Of a stretch of 64,000 bases of DNA, positions 1-12,495 are shown one piece after another (the stretch's first letter is position 1; each line of letters begins with the position of its first letter). The stretch comes from Lepiota brunneoincarnata. Lineage: Eukaryota > Basidiomycota > Agaricomycetes > Agaricales > Agaricaceae. Below the pieces are notes generated by a model that saw only the letters and a program-made list of their open reading frames with translations, did no database searches and was not told the DNA's origin. The DNA is taken from the NCBI GenBank assembly GCA_023014365.1, contig JAEBUN010000007.1, positions 1,178,001 through 1,242,000 on the forward strand. Reading direction: 5' to 3'. Made by a program: the position numbers and the translations under genes.

Positions 1-655
1 GCCTGGCGTGATGGTCGTGAGTCGGAGGGCATGGTGGTGGTGGTCAATAATTAAGAAAACACGGGCGATAAAAAGAATAAGAAAAAAAAAAACAAGGTAA
101 CAATGTGTCGCGAAGGAGATTAGGAGGAGGTGGTTAAGTAGATGGCTGATCGAACGAGGACCTGAACGCGCGAGCCTCGTGTTGTGGCTGAGATGGTACG
201 GTAGGGCCTGCCTCGTGTTTTTACCTTTGAGGGACCACCGTGGACACAGAGAAAACGGACCCAACGCGACATCCACGCCTAAAAGACCCGTGCCTGAATT
301 CAAACATTTCCTTTTTCGGCTATGTCCCCGGCTTTTTTTCTCTCATGCTAGGTTCAGTTCGGTGCGGGGACCGCGCCCAGGAAAAATCGTCTGCCCAGAC
401 TCGTAAGAGCGCCCTATTCAGTCCATCAAACCTTCCTGGCAGGATCACCCATCCAACGCGTGCCCCCCCAGACCGACACTCGGATCACCGATAATGAGAG
501 AGATTAAACCCATCAACTTTGGTACTATCATGATGTGCCTACCGGCCGCACTTTCGCCTCCCTCCCGTGCCGATCTCGTTTGGATAATCTGGCAGGCGTG
601 GTTACCAGTGTGCTCGAGAACATTCATTTCCACCGCGAGAAAGAATATGTACAGT
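1..655. other. No gene recognised
   Basis: Only short open frames without recognisable protein similarity on either strand. The right part is the 3' flank of the minus-strand hydrolase that ends at 656. Confidence 0.4.
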
Positions 656-1841
656 CTAGCCTTCAGAACCCATGACGCGATCAATCCAGCCCAACATCTT
701 CTCCCTAAACACCCCAGAGTGTCCAGTCATCTCAGACCATGGCACAGTGCGCGCCTCCCTCTATGACCTCCACGGTAACATTCTCCCACTTGTCATAAAA
801 CCCAGGCAAGAGGTCAGTCAAAACCGCCTCGTCCCTGTCCCCATAAATCACCATGCACGGAAGCTTCGTCCTCCCCACTTCACCAAAAGTTTCCTCCCTT
901 TGCTTCCTGCCAAGAGAACGTATCATAGCGCTTCGTGGCTGCATCATTATATTTCCCAAGCACAGTTGCCGGTATTCGTACGGAAGAACCGGACAGCAGG
1001 CATCAATAAAGCTAGACGCCGCCGCTTGAAAATCCTCGACGTTCGGAGAACGCATCAATTTATCCAAGTGTCCACACATGACTGGCGTAGCCAAATCTCG
1101 CAATAAATGATCGGTTATATAAGTAGCTCCAGCGATGTTGACGATCCCAGCTACGTGGTTGATAGAATGGAAGGAGAGGATATCGATGAGATGAGAAGCT
1201 ATCATGAAATAATTCAGTCGGACCAGTAGCATGGGATCATAGGCTTCATAAGTAATCTCACCTCCTAAACTCCTACAATGGAAAATTTAATGATCTATGA
1301 GGTGAGCCCATCCCGAGAATTTCCCAAGCGATCATCATTCCCACTCACCAACCAGCGACGAACGGCCTCCGAAGCTTAAACGCTTCTACCACCGTATCAA
1401 AATCCTCTACAAACCTTTTCGACTCCCAAGCTTCGTCTCCGTCCGGCTTCCCACTCCTCCCATGACCACGGGCGTCATACCTGACCTTGTTATTTCAGCG
1501 TCAGTTAAAAAAAAGTCACGGTGACTGAAATACTCACGAGATACAACCGACTCGTCCACCTGTGGATCCCGAAATATCGAGTCAAACGCCATCAAACTCC
1601 AAGCAAATCCATGAATAAAGATGATGGCCTGCTTCGAAGGATCACCAACAGCATTGGCATAAATCTGCGTTCCGTCCATAGAAACAAGCATCCTCGTATC
1701 GGAGTCGTTCGTCGTAATAGGAGAACAAGAGAACGGTGACCGTTCAACCTGCTTCCTGGCCCCAGTGGACCCGTTCACCACCACCACAGGTCTCATGATG
1801 GACTCCCCCAACGATGGTCCGGACGGCGATTCCTTCGTCAC
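656..1841 (-). CDS. Alpha/beta-hydrolase fold enzyme, frame broken near the 3' end
   Basis: Alpha/beta hydrolase of unknown substrate, without a signal peptide. In order it shows FIHGFAW (oxyanion region), VRYDARGHGRSG, the nucleophile elbow GWSLG, the acid segment YGDRDEAV and a histidine in GGAHC, so the Ser-Asp-His order is complete. Exons are about 1841-1545 and 1485-1349, then a third block split by a roughly 60-base intron right after SLG. The paralogue at 32943-33947 has introns at the same places. At about base 743 one extra base follows the histidine codon. The first frame stops at once (732), while the next frame continues PWSEMTGHSGVF and ends at 656, matching IPWISRPDEF of the paralogue. 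This is a single-base break, either a sequence error or a young pseudogene. The 5' start is uncertain: the first ATG lies at 1841 and the N-terminus before SMDGTQIYA is not conserved. Confidence 0.75.
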
Positions 1842-3302
1842 TCGGACGGTTCACATCTGGCATCAGAGTCCAAGCCCGCAGAGGTTCAGAGGTCCCGTTC
1901 ATGGAAAGCCCTTCGAGTAAATGCAGGAGCTCTGAGAGTTTTCCAAGCGGCCGTGTCACTGTTCTCCGACTCGAAATTGTCCACCACCCATGAGGATATA
2001 TACCTCTCAGCTCCCCGGCGTCCTCGGCAATCGCTCTTGGGCCTCCAAAGCAGTTTTGGCTAAACGAGTTGTGAGTATGATAGCATCAATACTAGGGTAC
2101 TCCGATATGCTTCAGGAAGGCTATCTGATTCAAGTAGTCTCATACCACCGGACAGTTAAGCCCCCGCCTGAGCAGTGGCGTTGAAAGGATATCATTTTAA
2201 CTTGCGCGCACCCATGACCGACCTTCTGCAAGAGCATCAAGTGCCGGATCCCATACGCCTCCGGTTGACGTACGCTACCTCCTAAATATTTGTTAAAAAA
2301 AAATAGGAGATGAGAGGAATGACAATGCATTGAATTTAGTCCCGCTTCTCTATATTGTTAGTCGCGCGCAAATAGTGGTCCCCATCAACGCATCAGCAGG
2401 AGTCCCGGTCAGCACCACTCCCAAAAGCAAACCAATTCCTCTCCGCCGCATAACCCACGCCTTCATCTCTACATAATTACCCACAAATCCTCATTGCATG
2501 GCACGTTGATGTACCCCGAAGCACCAACCATTTGATACATCCCAGAGTCCCCTCCAATTTTACCGTGAGCATTCCCAGAAATAGATCGCCAAGAGGGATT
2601 GCTGCAAAGGGGAAGGGGAGGGGGGGGTAGGGAGGAGGAGCACCGGAACACAGCATCTGAATGGCTACAATTAGCCCACAAAACCCTGCCGTTCAGGAAG
2701 TCAAACTTCGGCTTTGCAAATAATCCATCTTATTTCAGATCTAACTCCGCCGTCCCGCATGGCGTACGACGCCTCGAGGCATCGACCTAACTCAGTAAGT
2801 AGTGAAGAGTCTCAAGAAAGCCTGGTTTCGATTGGTGCCAAGTGTGTGCTCCTTTAGTGGGGTTCGATATTCCTATCTGTCCGAAATCTTGACTTTGCAT
2901 TTCAAATGTGATCCGGCGGGTTAATTCGCTTGTTCTCGGAGGATTGGATGGATTACTGACAACCAAAAAGGCGGGGCGCCCCCCCGTACTTTGTTCCATG
3001 TCATCAATGAAATCTCGATCGCAGCATCTTCCACTGCTGGATGCAGAAATATCTTTGTGGTGAGTTCCTCTTGAATTTCTCATAGGAAATGGAGCACAAT
3101 AAATAGAAATGACACTCTCGTACAAGTTCGGGGCTTCTCGAAGTGCCACCCACACCTATGTGAGTAAGTTTCTCTCAGCAGGGCTCGCTCATTCCAACAC
3201 TATTGGTGGATTGTGAAGTCAGCAGGTAGAACATGAGTTGGACCATATGGATGTCAGCGGACAAGAGACACCTCTTCGCTTGTCGAACATATTCCATCGG
3301 CA
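1842..3302. other. Intergenic, no gene recognised
   Basis: Several 60-120 codon open frames occur on both strands, the longest on the minus strand at 2787-3155, but none shows a recognisable domain, splice structure or paralogue. Confidence 0.4.
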
Positions 3303-3310
3303 TATAAAAG
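3303..3310 (+). promoter_or_regulatory. TATA box of the M28 peptidase gene
   Basis: TATAAAAG, 49 bases upstream of the ATG at 3359, which sits in a good context (CAACAATG). The spacing fits transcription starting around 3335-3340. Confidence 0.55.
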
Positions 3311-3358
3311 GGATGTGATACAACCCAGCCAACAGGACAAGAAATCTTGGAAGCAACA

Positions 3359-4854
3359 ATGAGAGTTCACATTCCTCTTCGGCGGACTGCTCGGTCTTCT
3401 ATCAGGTATGAACGAAAAGGAGAGTCTCTGGGAGGAGTCCATACTGACACTATGCCAATCTAGTTCAAGCCCAAGTCCAACTGGACCCCTTCTGGCCTCC
3501 CGGCCCAGGACAACCAATCACCCCCCAAACTCCCAACAGCGAACTAGCCTCCATGCTCTCACAAATCGATCCCGTACGCATCCAAGCCATAATCACCAAA
3601 CTCGTCTCCTTCGGCACCCGCCACACACTCTCTAGCCAAACCGATCCCAACCGTGGCGTCGGTGCTGCGCGCGACTGGATCGCCTCCGAGCTTCGTACCT
3701 ACGCCGCCGCCTCCGGTGGACGTATGACGGTCACCACCCCAAGTACCATTCAACCCGTCGCGGATCGTGTCCCATTCCCAGTGCGGTTAACCAACGTCTT
3801 GGCCACCCTCCGGGGCTCCACAGAGCCCAACCGCGTTTATGTCGTTTCGGGGCACTATGACAGTCGTAATTCGGATCCGCTGGACTTTACGAAGGATGCT
3901 CCTGGCGCTAATGATGATGCGTCCGGTGTCGCGGTGTCCCTGGAACTCGCTCGTGTAATGGCTACCCATCGGCCTGCAGCTACAATCATTTTTGCTGCGG
4001 TTCCAGGAGAGGAGCAGGGTTTATATGGGTCTGATTTCCTCGCTCGGACGCTCAAAAGCGCGGGCATGGATGTTCAAGGGATGTTAGACAACGATATCGT
4101 CGGGAGTTCGACAGGCGACGACGGGACCAAAGATCCATTTATAATCCGCATGTTCACGGCTGGCATTCCGCCAACAGAGACCCTTGCACAAATTACTAGC
4201 CGTGCGGATATTGGTGGGGAAAATGACGCACCAGCAAGGGAACTGGCTCGCTTTGTGGCCGAAGTTGCGCAAAATAATGTCACAGGCATGCAGGGTGAGA
4301 TATCCTTTGTCGTGCAACTAGAGACCACATAGCCTTAAAGCAAACCATTCTAGTCCAGACTATATGGAGGCCGGACCGTTTTCTTCGCGGGGGTGATCAT
4401 CTCTCATTCCTCCGGAATGGGCTCCCCGCCGTCCGCTTTACTGAGCCCCGCGAAAATTTCAACCATCAACACCAAGACGTCCGAGTAGCCAACGGCGTTC
4501 AATTCGGCGATCTCATAGAGTTCGTCGATTTTGACTTTGTTGCCCGTGCTGCAAAGGTCAACGGAGCTGCGCTGTGGAGCCTTGCGAACGCTCCGGGAAC
4601 ACCCAAAGGAGCAGTTATCGATACAAGCGTCTTGACCAACAACTCCACCTTGAGGTGGACCAACGATCGCAATGCAGCGAGCTACGAGATTGTGTGGAGA
4701 CCCACCGACGCGACGTTCTGGACGAAGGTTATCCCAGTTGGGAAGGTGACGAGCGTCAACCTCCCCATTTCCAAGGATAACGTAGACTTTCGGGATCCGT
4801 GCGGTGGGCAGCAATGGATTCAGGAGCCCTGCCGCTTATCCGGTCCCTGGGTAA
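3359..4854 (+). CDS. Secreted M28-family zinc aminopeptidase
   Basis: Extracellular metallopeptidase of family M28. Zinc-binding and catalytic segments are in family order: [32 protein letters not shown], then GGDHLSFL and HQHQD in the later exon. A C-terminal beta-sandwich-like segment follows ([14 protein letters not shown]). Introns lie at about 3406-3463 and 4295-4353. Two single-base breaks are visible. The ATG at 3359 reads out of frame, whereas one base further on the sequence reads [17 protein letters not shown], a clear signal peptide that runs in frame into the mature enzyme. The second is an extra T at 4788-4790; beyond it the family ending [16 protein letters not shown] is in the next frame and stops at 4852-4854. 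The open frame that begins at Met 3553 covers only the catalytic core. Confidence 0.85.
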
Positions 4855-5160
4855 GTAAGTGACTAGATAGGCTCGCTATTTGGACTGGATCAAAAGACAA
4901 GCAATGTGAACATGTTTCGCCCTCACATTTATATTCGTGTTTTTCGTCAAATAATTATCGAACCTGCGCTCCCCAAGCCAACGGGTTAATAGGTACGCTA
5001 CGATTAGATCGGGGAGCGGCTGCAGGAGCGGACTGTAGAAAAGCTATGCAGAACCGGAGCAAAGTACATGTTATCTTCGAAGGTGTGAGACAATAAAGGT
5101 AGGAAGCAGTTGAATCGTGTTGATCGAATGATGAGCTGTCTAGAAAGGCTGTGGAGCTGA
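4855..5160. other. Convergent 3' region
   Basis: About 300 bases between the converging M28 peptidase and SUMO genes. It holds their 3' untranslated regions and nothing else that I recognise. Confidence 0.4.
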
Positions 5161-5857
5161 TCATGAGGACCCTCCGACCTCTACCAAACACAAACATCAG
5201 CCTGTGTCCAAGGATCGAATGTAACAACATACGCTCAACCATGACATCAATCGTATCTATCCCGTAATCAGCACCGAGATTAATGGGGAAAAAACAAGTC
5301 AAAAACATACCACCATCTTCCATGTCTAGAGACGCTGGTGTATCATCATCGTTTATGCGTGCGCCATCGTACAAGAACCTACAGCATCACACAGGATTAA
5401 CAAACTTCCCAAAAATACGGGCAAAATCACAAAATGTACCTACCTAATACTACCAACGTCCTTCCCAACTTTATTCGCATAAGCACCCTGGAGCTTGCTC
5501 AATTTCGTGCTCCTCTTAATCTTGAAATACACATCGTCTCCTAGTACGGTTACGACCTGTATGAAGAGGTCAGGCAACCAAGTTCAGTCAGATTACCCCA
5601 GTTGAGTCGAATCATGAGCGTTCGACACCGAGGGCATGTCAAATGCAGATGTAACAGCACAGTCCGAATGCACACCAAACAGTCACCGCGAACGCACAAG
5701 ACAGGATACCACAGAGTAAAACATAAATCTGTCAGCAGCCAGCACCACATCAACATGCGGATATACAGCTTGCCTTGATATTAATCGGGGCGTTCGGGTC
5801 TTCAGCCTTGACTTCTTGTTGGTGTTCTCCAGAGGGTTCATTTTCATTGTCAGACAT
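5161..5857 (-). CDS. SMT3: SUMO (small ubiquitin-like modifier)
   Basis: Ubiquitin-like protein conjugated to lysines of nuclear proteins. Five exons assemble without any break: 5857-5774, 5556-5444, 5378-5311, 5256-5233 and 5180-5161, giving 102 residues. Diagnostic segments are INIKVVTVLGDDVYFKIK, LYDGARINDDDTP, LDMEDGDTIDVMVEQ and the ending QVGGSS. A SUMO protease would therefore remove only SS to expose Gly-Gly. The acidic N-terminus contains V-K-A-E around Lys17, a match to the psi-K-x-E consensus that allows poly-SUMO chains. The last two exons are only 24 and 20 bases. The first intron is unusually long here (217 bases) and has a GC donor (GCAAGC). No single ORF shows this gene; it appears only after splicing. 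Confidence 0.93.
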
Positions 5858-6148
5858 CTCTAATCACGGTATTACGACTTGAAAAATCGCGAGGATGAAT
5901 TGATGATGGGCAGGGCCAGAGGAATCACTTGGACGCGACGAGGTGCTGTGGCAGGGATGAGGTGATGATGGGATAAAGGGTGAAAGAGTTCTTTTTAAGT
6001 CTCGTCTTGCGACGGTGGGTATTTGGGCCCGATCGTCTCTCTTAACATACATTATGTAAGCAACACCTACCAACACAAGTATACACCATTACCACGTACA
6101 TGCATGGAGAATAATACGTATAAAAAAGACAGAAACGTATATATATAC
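5858..6148. other. SUMO promoter and 3' end of the upstream gene
   Basis: About 290 bases between two minus-strand genes. An AT-rich stretch (TATATATAC near 6139-6148) lies just beyond the stop codon of the next gene. No reading frame is supported. Confidence 0.35.
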
Positions 6149-9100
6149 CTAGTGCAACAATTCCTTCTCCTTACTCTTTGCCCTCTGCAGCAGCTTCTTC
6201 GCCGTCTGGTACTCTGCATCATCGTCGCTATCATCCCAAATATCACGCTTCTCTCTACTCTTCTGTGCCCCATATGCCTTTGGAACCTGCATAACAGATG
6301 GTGGGACCTGCGGGGGCGAGCTTGTCCTCCTATACGCGTGTTTTTCCTTTACAGCCACAGGCGTAGCAGCACTGTCCTTCCAAATAAATGGCGCCCTTCC
6401 GTCTTCACCCTCATCATCATCAATGGCAGGTGGGGTAGGCGAAAACGTCGGCTGTAAGGACACACGCACGCTCTTTCTTCTCTGAGGGGTCGAATTCGCT
6501 GACTTGGAAGGAGAGGAGCTGCCAAGACCTTGCGCAGAGCCACTTATACTCGTACTCCCGAGAGTGTGATCTTGACGAATAGGCGCTGGCGCAGCCAGAG
6601 GGATGGACCCAAAGCCTGGACCCCTTTCCATGAATTGCATTGGCGGTTGCACCTGAGGCGTAGTAGGTGCATGAGCCCTTCCACTCCACTTCTCTCCGCC
6701 ACTCTCAAAGTCTTCTTGTCCGGTCTCATAAGAAGACGTCGACGCCGAATCATCCTCATCTGCTTGCTCGCCTTGAACCCCATCACCGATCCTATCAACG
6801 GGACCGGCGAGACCACCACGCAGTGGAGCTTTGTCGTGACGCAGTTCTTCCACAGGTAGAGAAGATAACGAAGTTATTATGTCCATCGGAATGACTTTAT
6901 CTCCCGATTTTGGGGGGTGGCCAGAATCAGATGCAGACGTGTAGCTCCTGCCCATACCACCGTCACCGATCAACGCCAACCTGTGTGTCGTGGGACCGGC
7001 AGGTGAAGGAGATCTGCTCGTCTTCAACGCACTCTTGAGCGGTCTCATCACTATCGGTGTTGTAGCTGAGGGTTGACTCCTTTCGGGGGACCCAGGAATT
7101 CCCTTTAGCGATGTTAACAGTGCCTGACGATCGATCCTAGGCGGCGCTCGAACGACATCACCCATAAGATCCTTCGCCTCCGAAGCGTCATCCACCTTCA
7201 TTCCACTCCGAATGGAATCACCGGTGGGAACCCCATTTGTGGTAACCCTCCTTGTCCTATCTGCCCTGGATCCCAACAACCCATCATCCCAGGCGTGCCT
7301 ATTACTCTTCGTCACGCTGTCCACAATACTCATCAAACTTTCCTGAGGCTTTTGAGACTGATATGGCAAAGAAGAGGAGCCAGGAAGAGGAGCCACCCCC
7401 CTCTTTGAGGGTGAACGCAAGGCGACGACTGGTATCCCAGAGCCCACGCTTGCTGATCTCCGATGGGTGCCACCCAACGAGGGACTAGGAGTAGCCACGC
7501 TAACACCAACTGAACCTCGCCTCCCAATGTTGCCAGCACCACCCAAGCCCGTACTCATTCCGGCGGGTGCAACGGGGCCACTTAACACTGATGGTTGACT
7601 CCCCAAATGGGTATCGCCTATGTCAGTTGCCCGCGCCGCCGACCTCCTTTGTTTCTTTGATGACTTGCGCTCAACGGCAGGAACACTAGCAAATCCAGGG
7701 CTAGGCGCCGTGTTCACAGGAATGGTGATCATAGGCTCGCGAGACGAGGACGCAAAGTCAGTCGTATCGCTCGTGTAGCCCCCTTCCCTTTCCCGATCTC
7801 GTCTTTTGGCAAGGGCATTGGGGCTTATTCTCGTCGGTAGCAGACTGGTCCCTTTTTTTAACCTGGTTCGGCCGCCGCTGGTGATACTACATAAATAAAG
7901 GGCCTCGTTGGCGGAGGAGGGAACACTGACCTGGTAGCGGGGGCGATCGGGATGGTCTTTGTTTCAGGGATTGTTTTCTCTTCTGGGGTCGGTCCTGAGG
8001 TCGAGGCGACAGGCTCGGGAGGAGGGACGCTGGAGCTCCTGCCTTCTCTCCTCCCTCTTCCTCCCACGCGCGTCGGGGTCCTCTGTGGTTTCCTCAACTT
8101 GTTCCCACCTGGGCTCGCGCCCATGAGACTGCCGTTCGCACTGCTAATGCTGACATTGGACCCACCGACATGTGCCCCGGCATCGCTATACATCCTTGAC
8201 CTCGTCTGGAAGTCCGATGGACGAAGCTCGATGGCTTGCAATGATGCCTCCTCTCAAATTCTTCTGCAAACCCATGTTCCTCTTCACGACAAATCCACCC
8301 ACGACACCCTCTACCTTATCCCCAGCCTCGGCACTCTCCCTCCGAATCTCGTCGAGATTCTTATCCGTCCGTGTAGTCCAATTGTCGGCGGACTTCCTTC
8401 CCCAGCCGAACAGACCACCCCCACTACCTGCACCACTAGTGCGCCTCTTCCTACTAATGAAAACATCCTCCTCTGATTGTTCGGCACCCTCATCAGAGGA
8501 TTGTTCGGTGGGCACAAGCACCTTCATCTGCCGCTCTTGCTCTCTTGCTTGCTTCTGCTTCTGCTTCACCCTCGCCTTCTCCTCTCGCTGTCGAAATTTC
8601 TCCTCACGCTTCTCCTCCCTCTCCCTCACCTTCTCTTCGTGCTTCTCCTCCCTCTCCCTATCCCTCTCCTCGCGTTTCTCCTCCCTCTCCCTCTCCTTCT
8701 CCTCGCGCTTCTCTTCCTTCTCTCTAGCCCTCTCTTCCTTCCCCTTCACGCGTTCCTCCCTCTCGCGATCCACGATCCGCGCTGCCGCCATCACGATGAT
8801 GCCCAGTGAACAGTCCCTTCAGACTGCCAAGGAGCCCACCCTTTTTCGGCGTTCGTCGCGGTGATTCTCCCGTTGTCGCGGATAATGGAATGTCCGGAGG
8901 TGGGTCTAGGTCATGTTGTGGCGATGGTCCCTCCATCACCGGGACCTCCCTTACAGGTACAGTATGAGGACCTGATTCTCCCTCGGTTCGTGACGCTTGA
9001 GGCGTAATCGCTGTGTTGTCGGGAGTCTGTTCGACATCGTTGCCCTTCTGGTAGCGAGGATTTTCGACGACCCGCAGATTGCTCTCTTCCGCCTTCCTCT

Positions 9101-10790
9101 TCTCCTTGGCCGAATCAGGGCCAACCATATCCTCTTTGGCGTCTAAATCATCTGCTTTGCTCTCCTGGACCACCCTACTGAGCCGCCGCCGCTCGTCGCC
9201 ACTTTTGCTTACACGTGCCCGGGCCCCATTTTGATTCTCCATACTCGACCCCGAATGTGACCTTCCTTCTTCATTCGAGACGGGCGTTAAGTACCCGCTA
9301 GCATTGCCCGGCGTCGTCGTAGGTTTCGAAGGCGTGGTAACAGTCGGCATTGTCAGTTCTGAAATGGCATGGGCAGGCGGAATTTGAATATTATTGTACT
9401 CGTATTCGTGGGTTGCACCGCCTGCAGTAACGATGTTGGTAAGGCTGGCGGAAGATTGAGGGAGGGGGATTGTATAAGGTGAGTAAAGGCGATTTAATGG
9501 GATGATTGGAGTCGGAGGTGAGCTTCGTGGCATGACGGGAGTAGCAGATCGGTAGCCTTGGGGAGTAGGACTCCCGTTTGCTTCCATGTCCAATGATGTT
9601 TCTTGTGGTACATGATGAATATCGCTTCCGTTGATACCCAGAATGGGGCCTGGCGCGTTTGGGATCACAGGTGGAAGTCCTATGTCCTGCCCTTCCACAT
9701 CCATGTTCACTTGGGAAGCCGACTGGGAAGGACCAATAGACGAGGAGTCTGAAGAAGCCTGATGTCCTATGCCAGATTCTATTTCGGACTGGATGTGATG
9801 AGGGAACAGTTTAAGGGGGTGGGAAGTGGATGGTCGTGAAGTTGGGTAAGATTCATGACTAGGCCCACGAGAGCCTCCTATACAATGGTAAGACCTTCGA
9901 ACAAAATCATTCAAAGTCAATCGCACCTTCGTCATAGCGCAGACCTTCGGTCGTTCGAAGCGCCACTTTGCCCACTTCACCCCACATCCAACCACATTCG
10001 ATGAGGGCGTGGCAGCGGATGCGTAGACCATCACGTATGGCATTAATGCGACATAACTCAAGCTCACGGTCCTTGTTAGCGAGATGAGCTTCACATGCCT
10101 GCAGTTCTGCTTGCGCGGCCGCGAGTTTGGTAGAGGTAAGAAGCGGTGGGTTAGGGTTGTAGGGCGCATGCTCGAAGGGAAGCGAGAGTGAGGAGGATGA
10201 TGCAAAAGATTGGCCTTGACTAAGAACAGACTGTCGTCTGGAAGGCGCGTTTATTCTATCTTTGTCTTTCGGTGGCTTCTCGTTTTTCGAGGCCTTGAGT
10301 AGGCGAGTAACACTGTACTTTGGTCAATTGAACGAAGCGCATCGTGCATAAAGAACACACAGAATTTCTCTATCTCGAATGATATTTGAAACCTCCTCTT
10401 CCATGTCCTTGAGTGCCTTCAGCTGTTCACGCCAGGCATCGACCGCGTCCTTGTAACGTCGGAGTGCATCGTTCGCGCCGGAGAAGTCACTGGTGATCGA
10501 GAGAATGACTTGAGAGACTGGTGGGGGCGAGGCAGCTCCAAACGCGGAGAAGGATGCCAATGATGAATGGGCAGAGTCGAGGAGAGACTGCAGTTGTTTT
10601 GAATAGTCCTTTTCATGGGTAATGAGGTTTGAAAGCAGACGGGAATCTGATGGCCGGTGGACCATCTGCTCGTCCGAGTCGTCCTCTGTCTGTCGGTAAA
10701 GCCAGGAGGTTAACATGGCGCCAAGAGGAAACAGTGACTGACCTTTTGGCTAGATAGAGTAGGTATGTTTTGGTCTGAGGTTCCTGAGAC
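6149..10790 (-). CDS. Very long BAR-like coiled-coil protein with charged helix and disordered tail
   Basis: One minus-strand gene of roughly 1,500 codons. The N-terminal ~250 residues form a helical block (LITHEKDYSKQLQSLLDSAH, YKDAVDAWREQLKALKDMEE, AELQACEAHLANKDRELEL, GWMWGEVGK) that resembles BAR/IMD-type membrane-curving helices; this family call is inference. About 500 Ser/Pro-rich residues follow, ending in GGLLGSLKGLFTGH. Next comes a ~75-residue stretch made almost only of Arg, Glu and Lys (EEKREEKEREREEK type), likely a stable single alpha-helix. Then LFGWGRKS, another disordered region and the C-terminus KKLLQRAKSKEKELLH. Introns occur near 10324-10371, 9882-9930 and 7880-7931. Two one-base breaks change the frame, at about 8770 (entering the charged helix) and at 8252-8254 (extra A before GAGGAGGCA). 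The first exon and start codon are uncertain. Confidence 0.7.
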
Positions 10791-11743
10791 TCACCTGTTT
10801 TAGGATACTCCGCTTCCTCCCACGCCTACGCAATGTCGCATTCACCAGCCTGTGCACAGAGTATCTGGCAGGATCTGCCAGGCATATTCCCCATAAGTGG
10901 ATTCCTATGTCCCGAAGGGTTGCAACACCACCACAGAGCCTACCCATAACGAGGCCGTTGGGACGGCGAGCCGAACGTACTTGCCAAGTTGTGCGTAGTA
11001 CCAGTCCAATCGGCAAGAGCAGGCGTCAATCCACGTTGTGCTCCCCAAGGCTTATAAACCTCGCCAGGCTCTGTCGCTTCGGGGGACCACTGGCCGATAA
11101 TGTACTAAAGCTCATTGAATTGCTGAATACCCTGCGTCGTGGGGAAAAACCCTTTCGAAAGAACGTGCTCCTAGTAGCGGGTCCCGTGCAACCCCTGTAC
11201 CACAAGAGTGAAGGCTATGCCTTGACGTTCATTCCACCGCTCTACCTCAAACTGAGCAAATGGATTGCGGAGAAGCGTGCCAAGCCTGCTTAGAATTGCT
11301 CATGCGGCAGGCATCGGGACCGTTGTGGCTGAGTGTCTCGACGCGGTGATAGACCCCGGCCGTACACCGTCCGGTCCACCCCCTGGAACCCAAGTGATAG
11401 CAACTTATGTGCTCAGCGACAAACTTCAGAATACCTACATAATTCTTCGTAACCACCCACCAGCAAGACAACCCGCTCTGCCGTCTACACACAAGGCAAA
11501 TTCCTAGTTGAATGAATACGCTGAGACGTGATGAAACATGCAGAACGGTGCCGGCAGCGTAACAGGCACGGAGGACCGTGTCGCCTGCCCTCCTGAATCC
11601 CATAGGATACCATAAAAAGGCAAATCGCTGGTTCAATGACCGTGCTCCTCCTTTATTCCGTCCGCTCTCCGAGCCCTCCGCTGCTTACTTCCGACCAACG
11701 CTAAATTTTTTTTGTTGCCGCGTTGTCCTAACCGAGGAATATC
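10791..11743. other. Intergenic, 5' exon of the upstream gene uncertain
   Basis: The minus strand near 10790-10830 holds a consensus donor (AAACAG/GTGAGT), so the first exon of the long BAR-like gene may lie here. The remaining open frames, such as the plus frame at 10907-11293, have no recognisable features. Confidence 0.35.
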
Positions 11744-12495
11744 ATGCCCTTCAAGAAGTTCTTCAAGAAAGTACCAAAAGTTGTCCGCCCCGTATCCCCC
11801 ATATCTAAGGTGGCAGGTCTTGTGCTGCGTCAAGCTGCCTTATGCAAACCCAACTTTCAAGGCAATTCAGTGTCCATCTTCGTCGTTGACCCAGACGATA
11901 TGAACAACAACCAAGTCTTTGAATGGACCGCTGCAAACTTCAACGGCGCTCCTGTCACCCTCTATTCTCAACCTGCCGAGCAGAGCTTCCAGTACGGGGA
12001 TTTCTTCATCGAATCCTCTGGTCAACCCGATCAAACCCACAAGATCAAGTAAGGATAACTTTTTTCGCCTATGTTACCCAAGTCTTAACGTGATAAACTA
12101 TCCAGATTGACTGCAGATACCACTCGGGATCTCCTCAGCACCGTTTCTCCCTCTAACGGGTTCATCCTTTCCAGAACGGTCTGGGGAGACAAGTAAGCAG
12201 CACATCTACGATACAACGAATCCAATAACACTACCCTTCTAACATGTATTCGACTCTTAGGTCCCAACATTTCTCACTCGACTGCCATGAGTGCACTGAC
12301 GCCGGCCGCGCCCTGGGCTGTCAAATCTCCCACCCAAGCAGCGGTCAGTGTGTCACATTCAACTTTGCCACTGGCACCCTCCAAAATCAGCAGCTGGTTC
12401 TCGGGCCATGTGTCGGTGCCGAGATTTTCCATATCCTTCCGCAGTTGAGTGCTGAGGAGGCTGCGGATATTGAACTCGAAGACTTTACCCTTTGA
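11744..12495 (+). CDS. Six-cysteine small protein, paralogue 1, basic leader instead of signal peptide
   Basis: Family not recognised. Three exons (11744-12049, about 12106-12191, about 12261-12495) give roughly 206 residues. The body (LCKPNFQGN, IFVVDPDD, FEWTAANFNGAP, TVWGDK, GCQISHPSSGQCVTFNFATG, LVLGPCVGAE) is closely similar to the neighbour at 13822. Six cysteines are conserved, enough for three disulfides. The block around SGQCVTFNF...LVLGPC faintly recalls beta-trefoil lectin repeats, a weak guess. The paralogue has a normal signal peptide, but this copy starts MPFKKFFKKVPKVVRPV, a strongly basic amphipathic leader, and the two align only from the RQxxLCKPN position on. None of the three frames of the first exon offers a signal peptide, so this is a real replacement of the leader. 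Intact otherwise. Confidence 0.7.

Noticed and set aside
8172..8864. Long plus-strand frames rich in Ser/Leu/Pro opposite the charged-helix gene
   Set aside because: They are the mirror reading of the Arg/Glu/Lys repeat on the minus strand; composition is explained entirely by the repeat.
10907..11293. 128-codon plus-strand frame
   Set aside because: No domain, no conserved splice structure and an unrelated open frame on the other strand; not supported as a gene.
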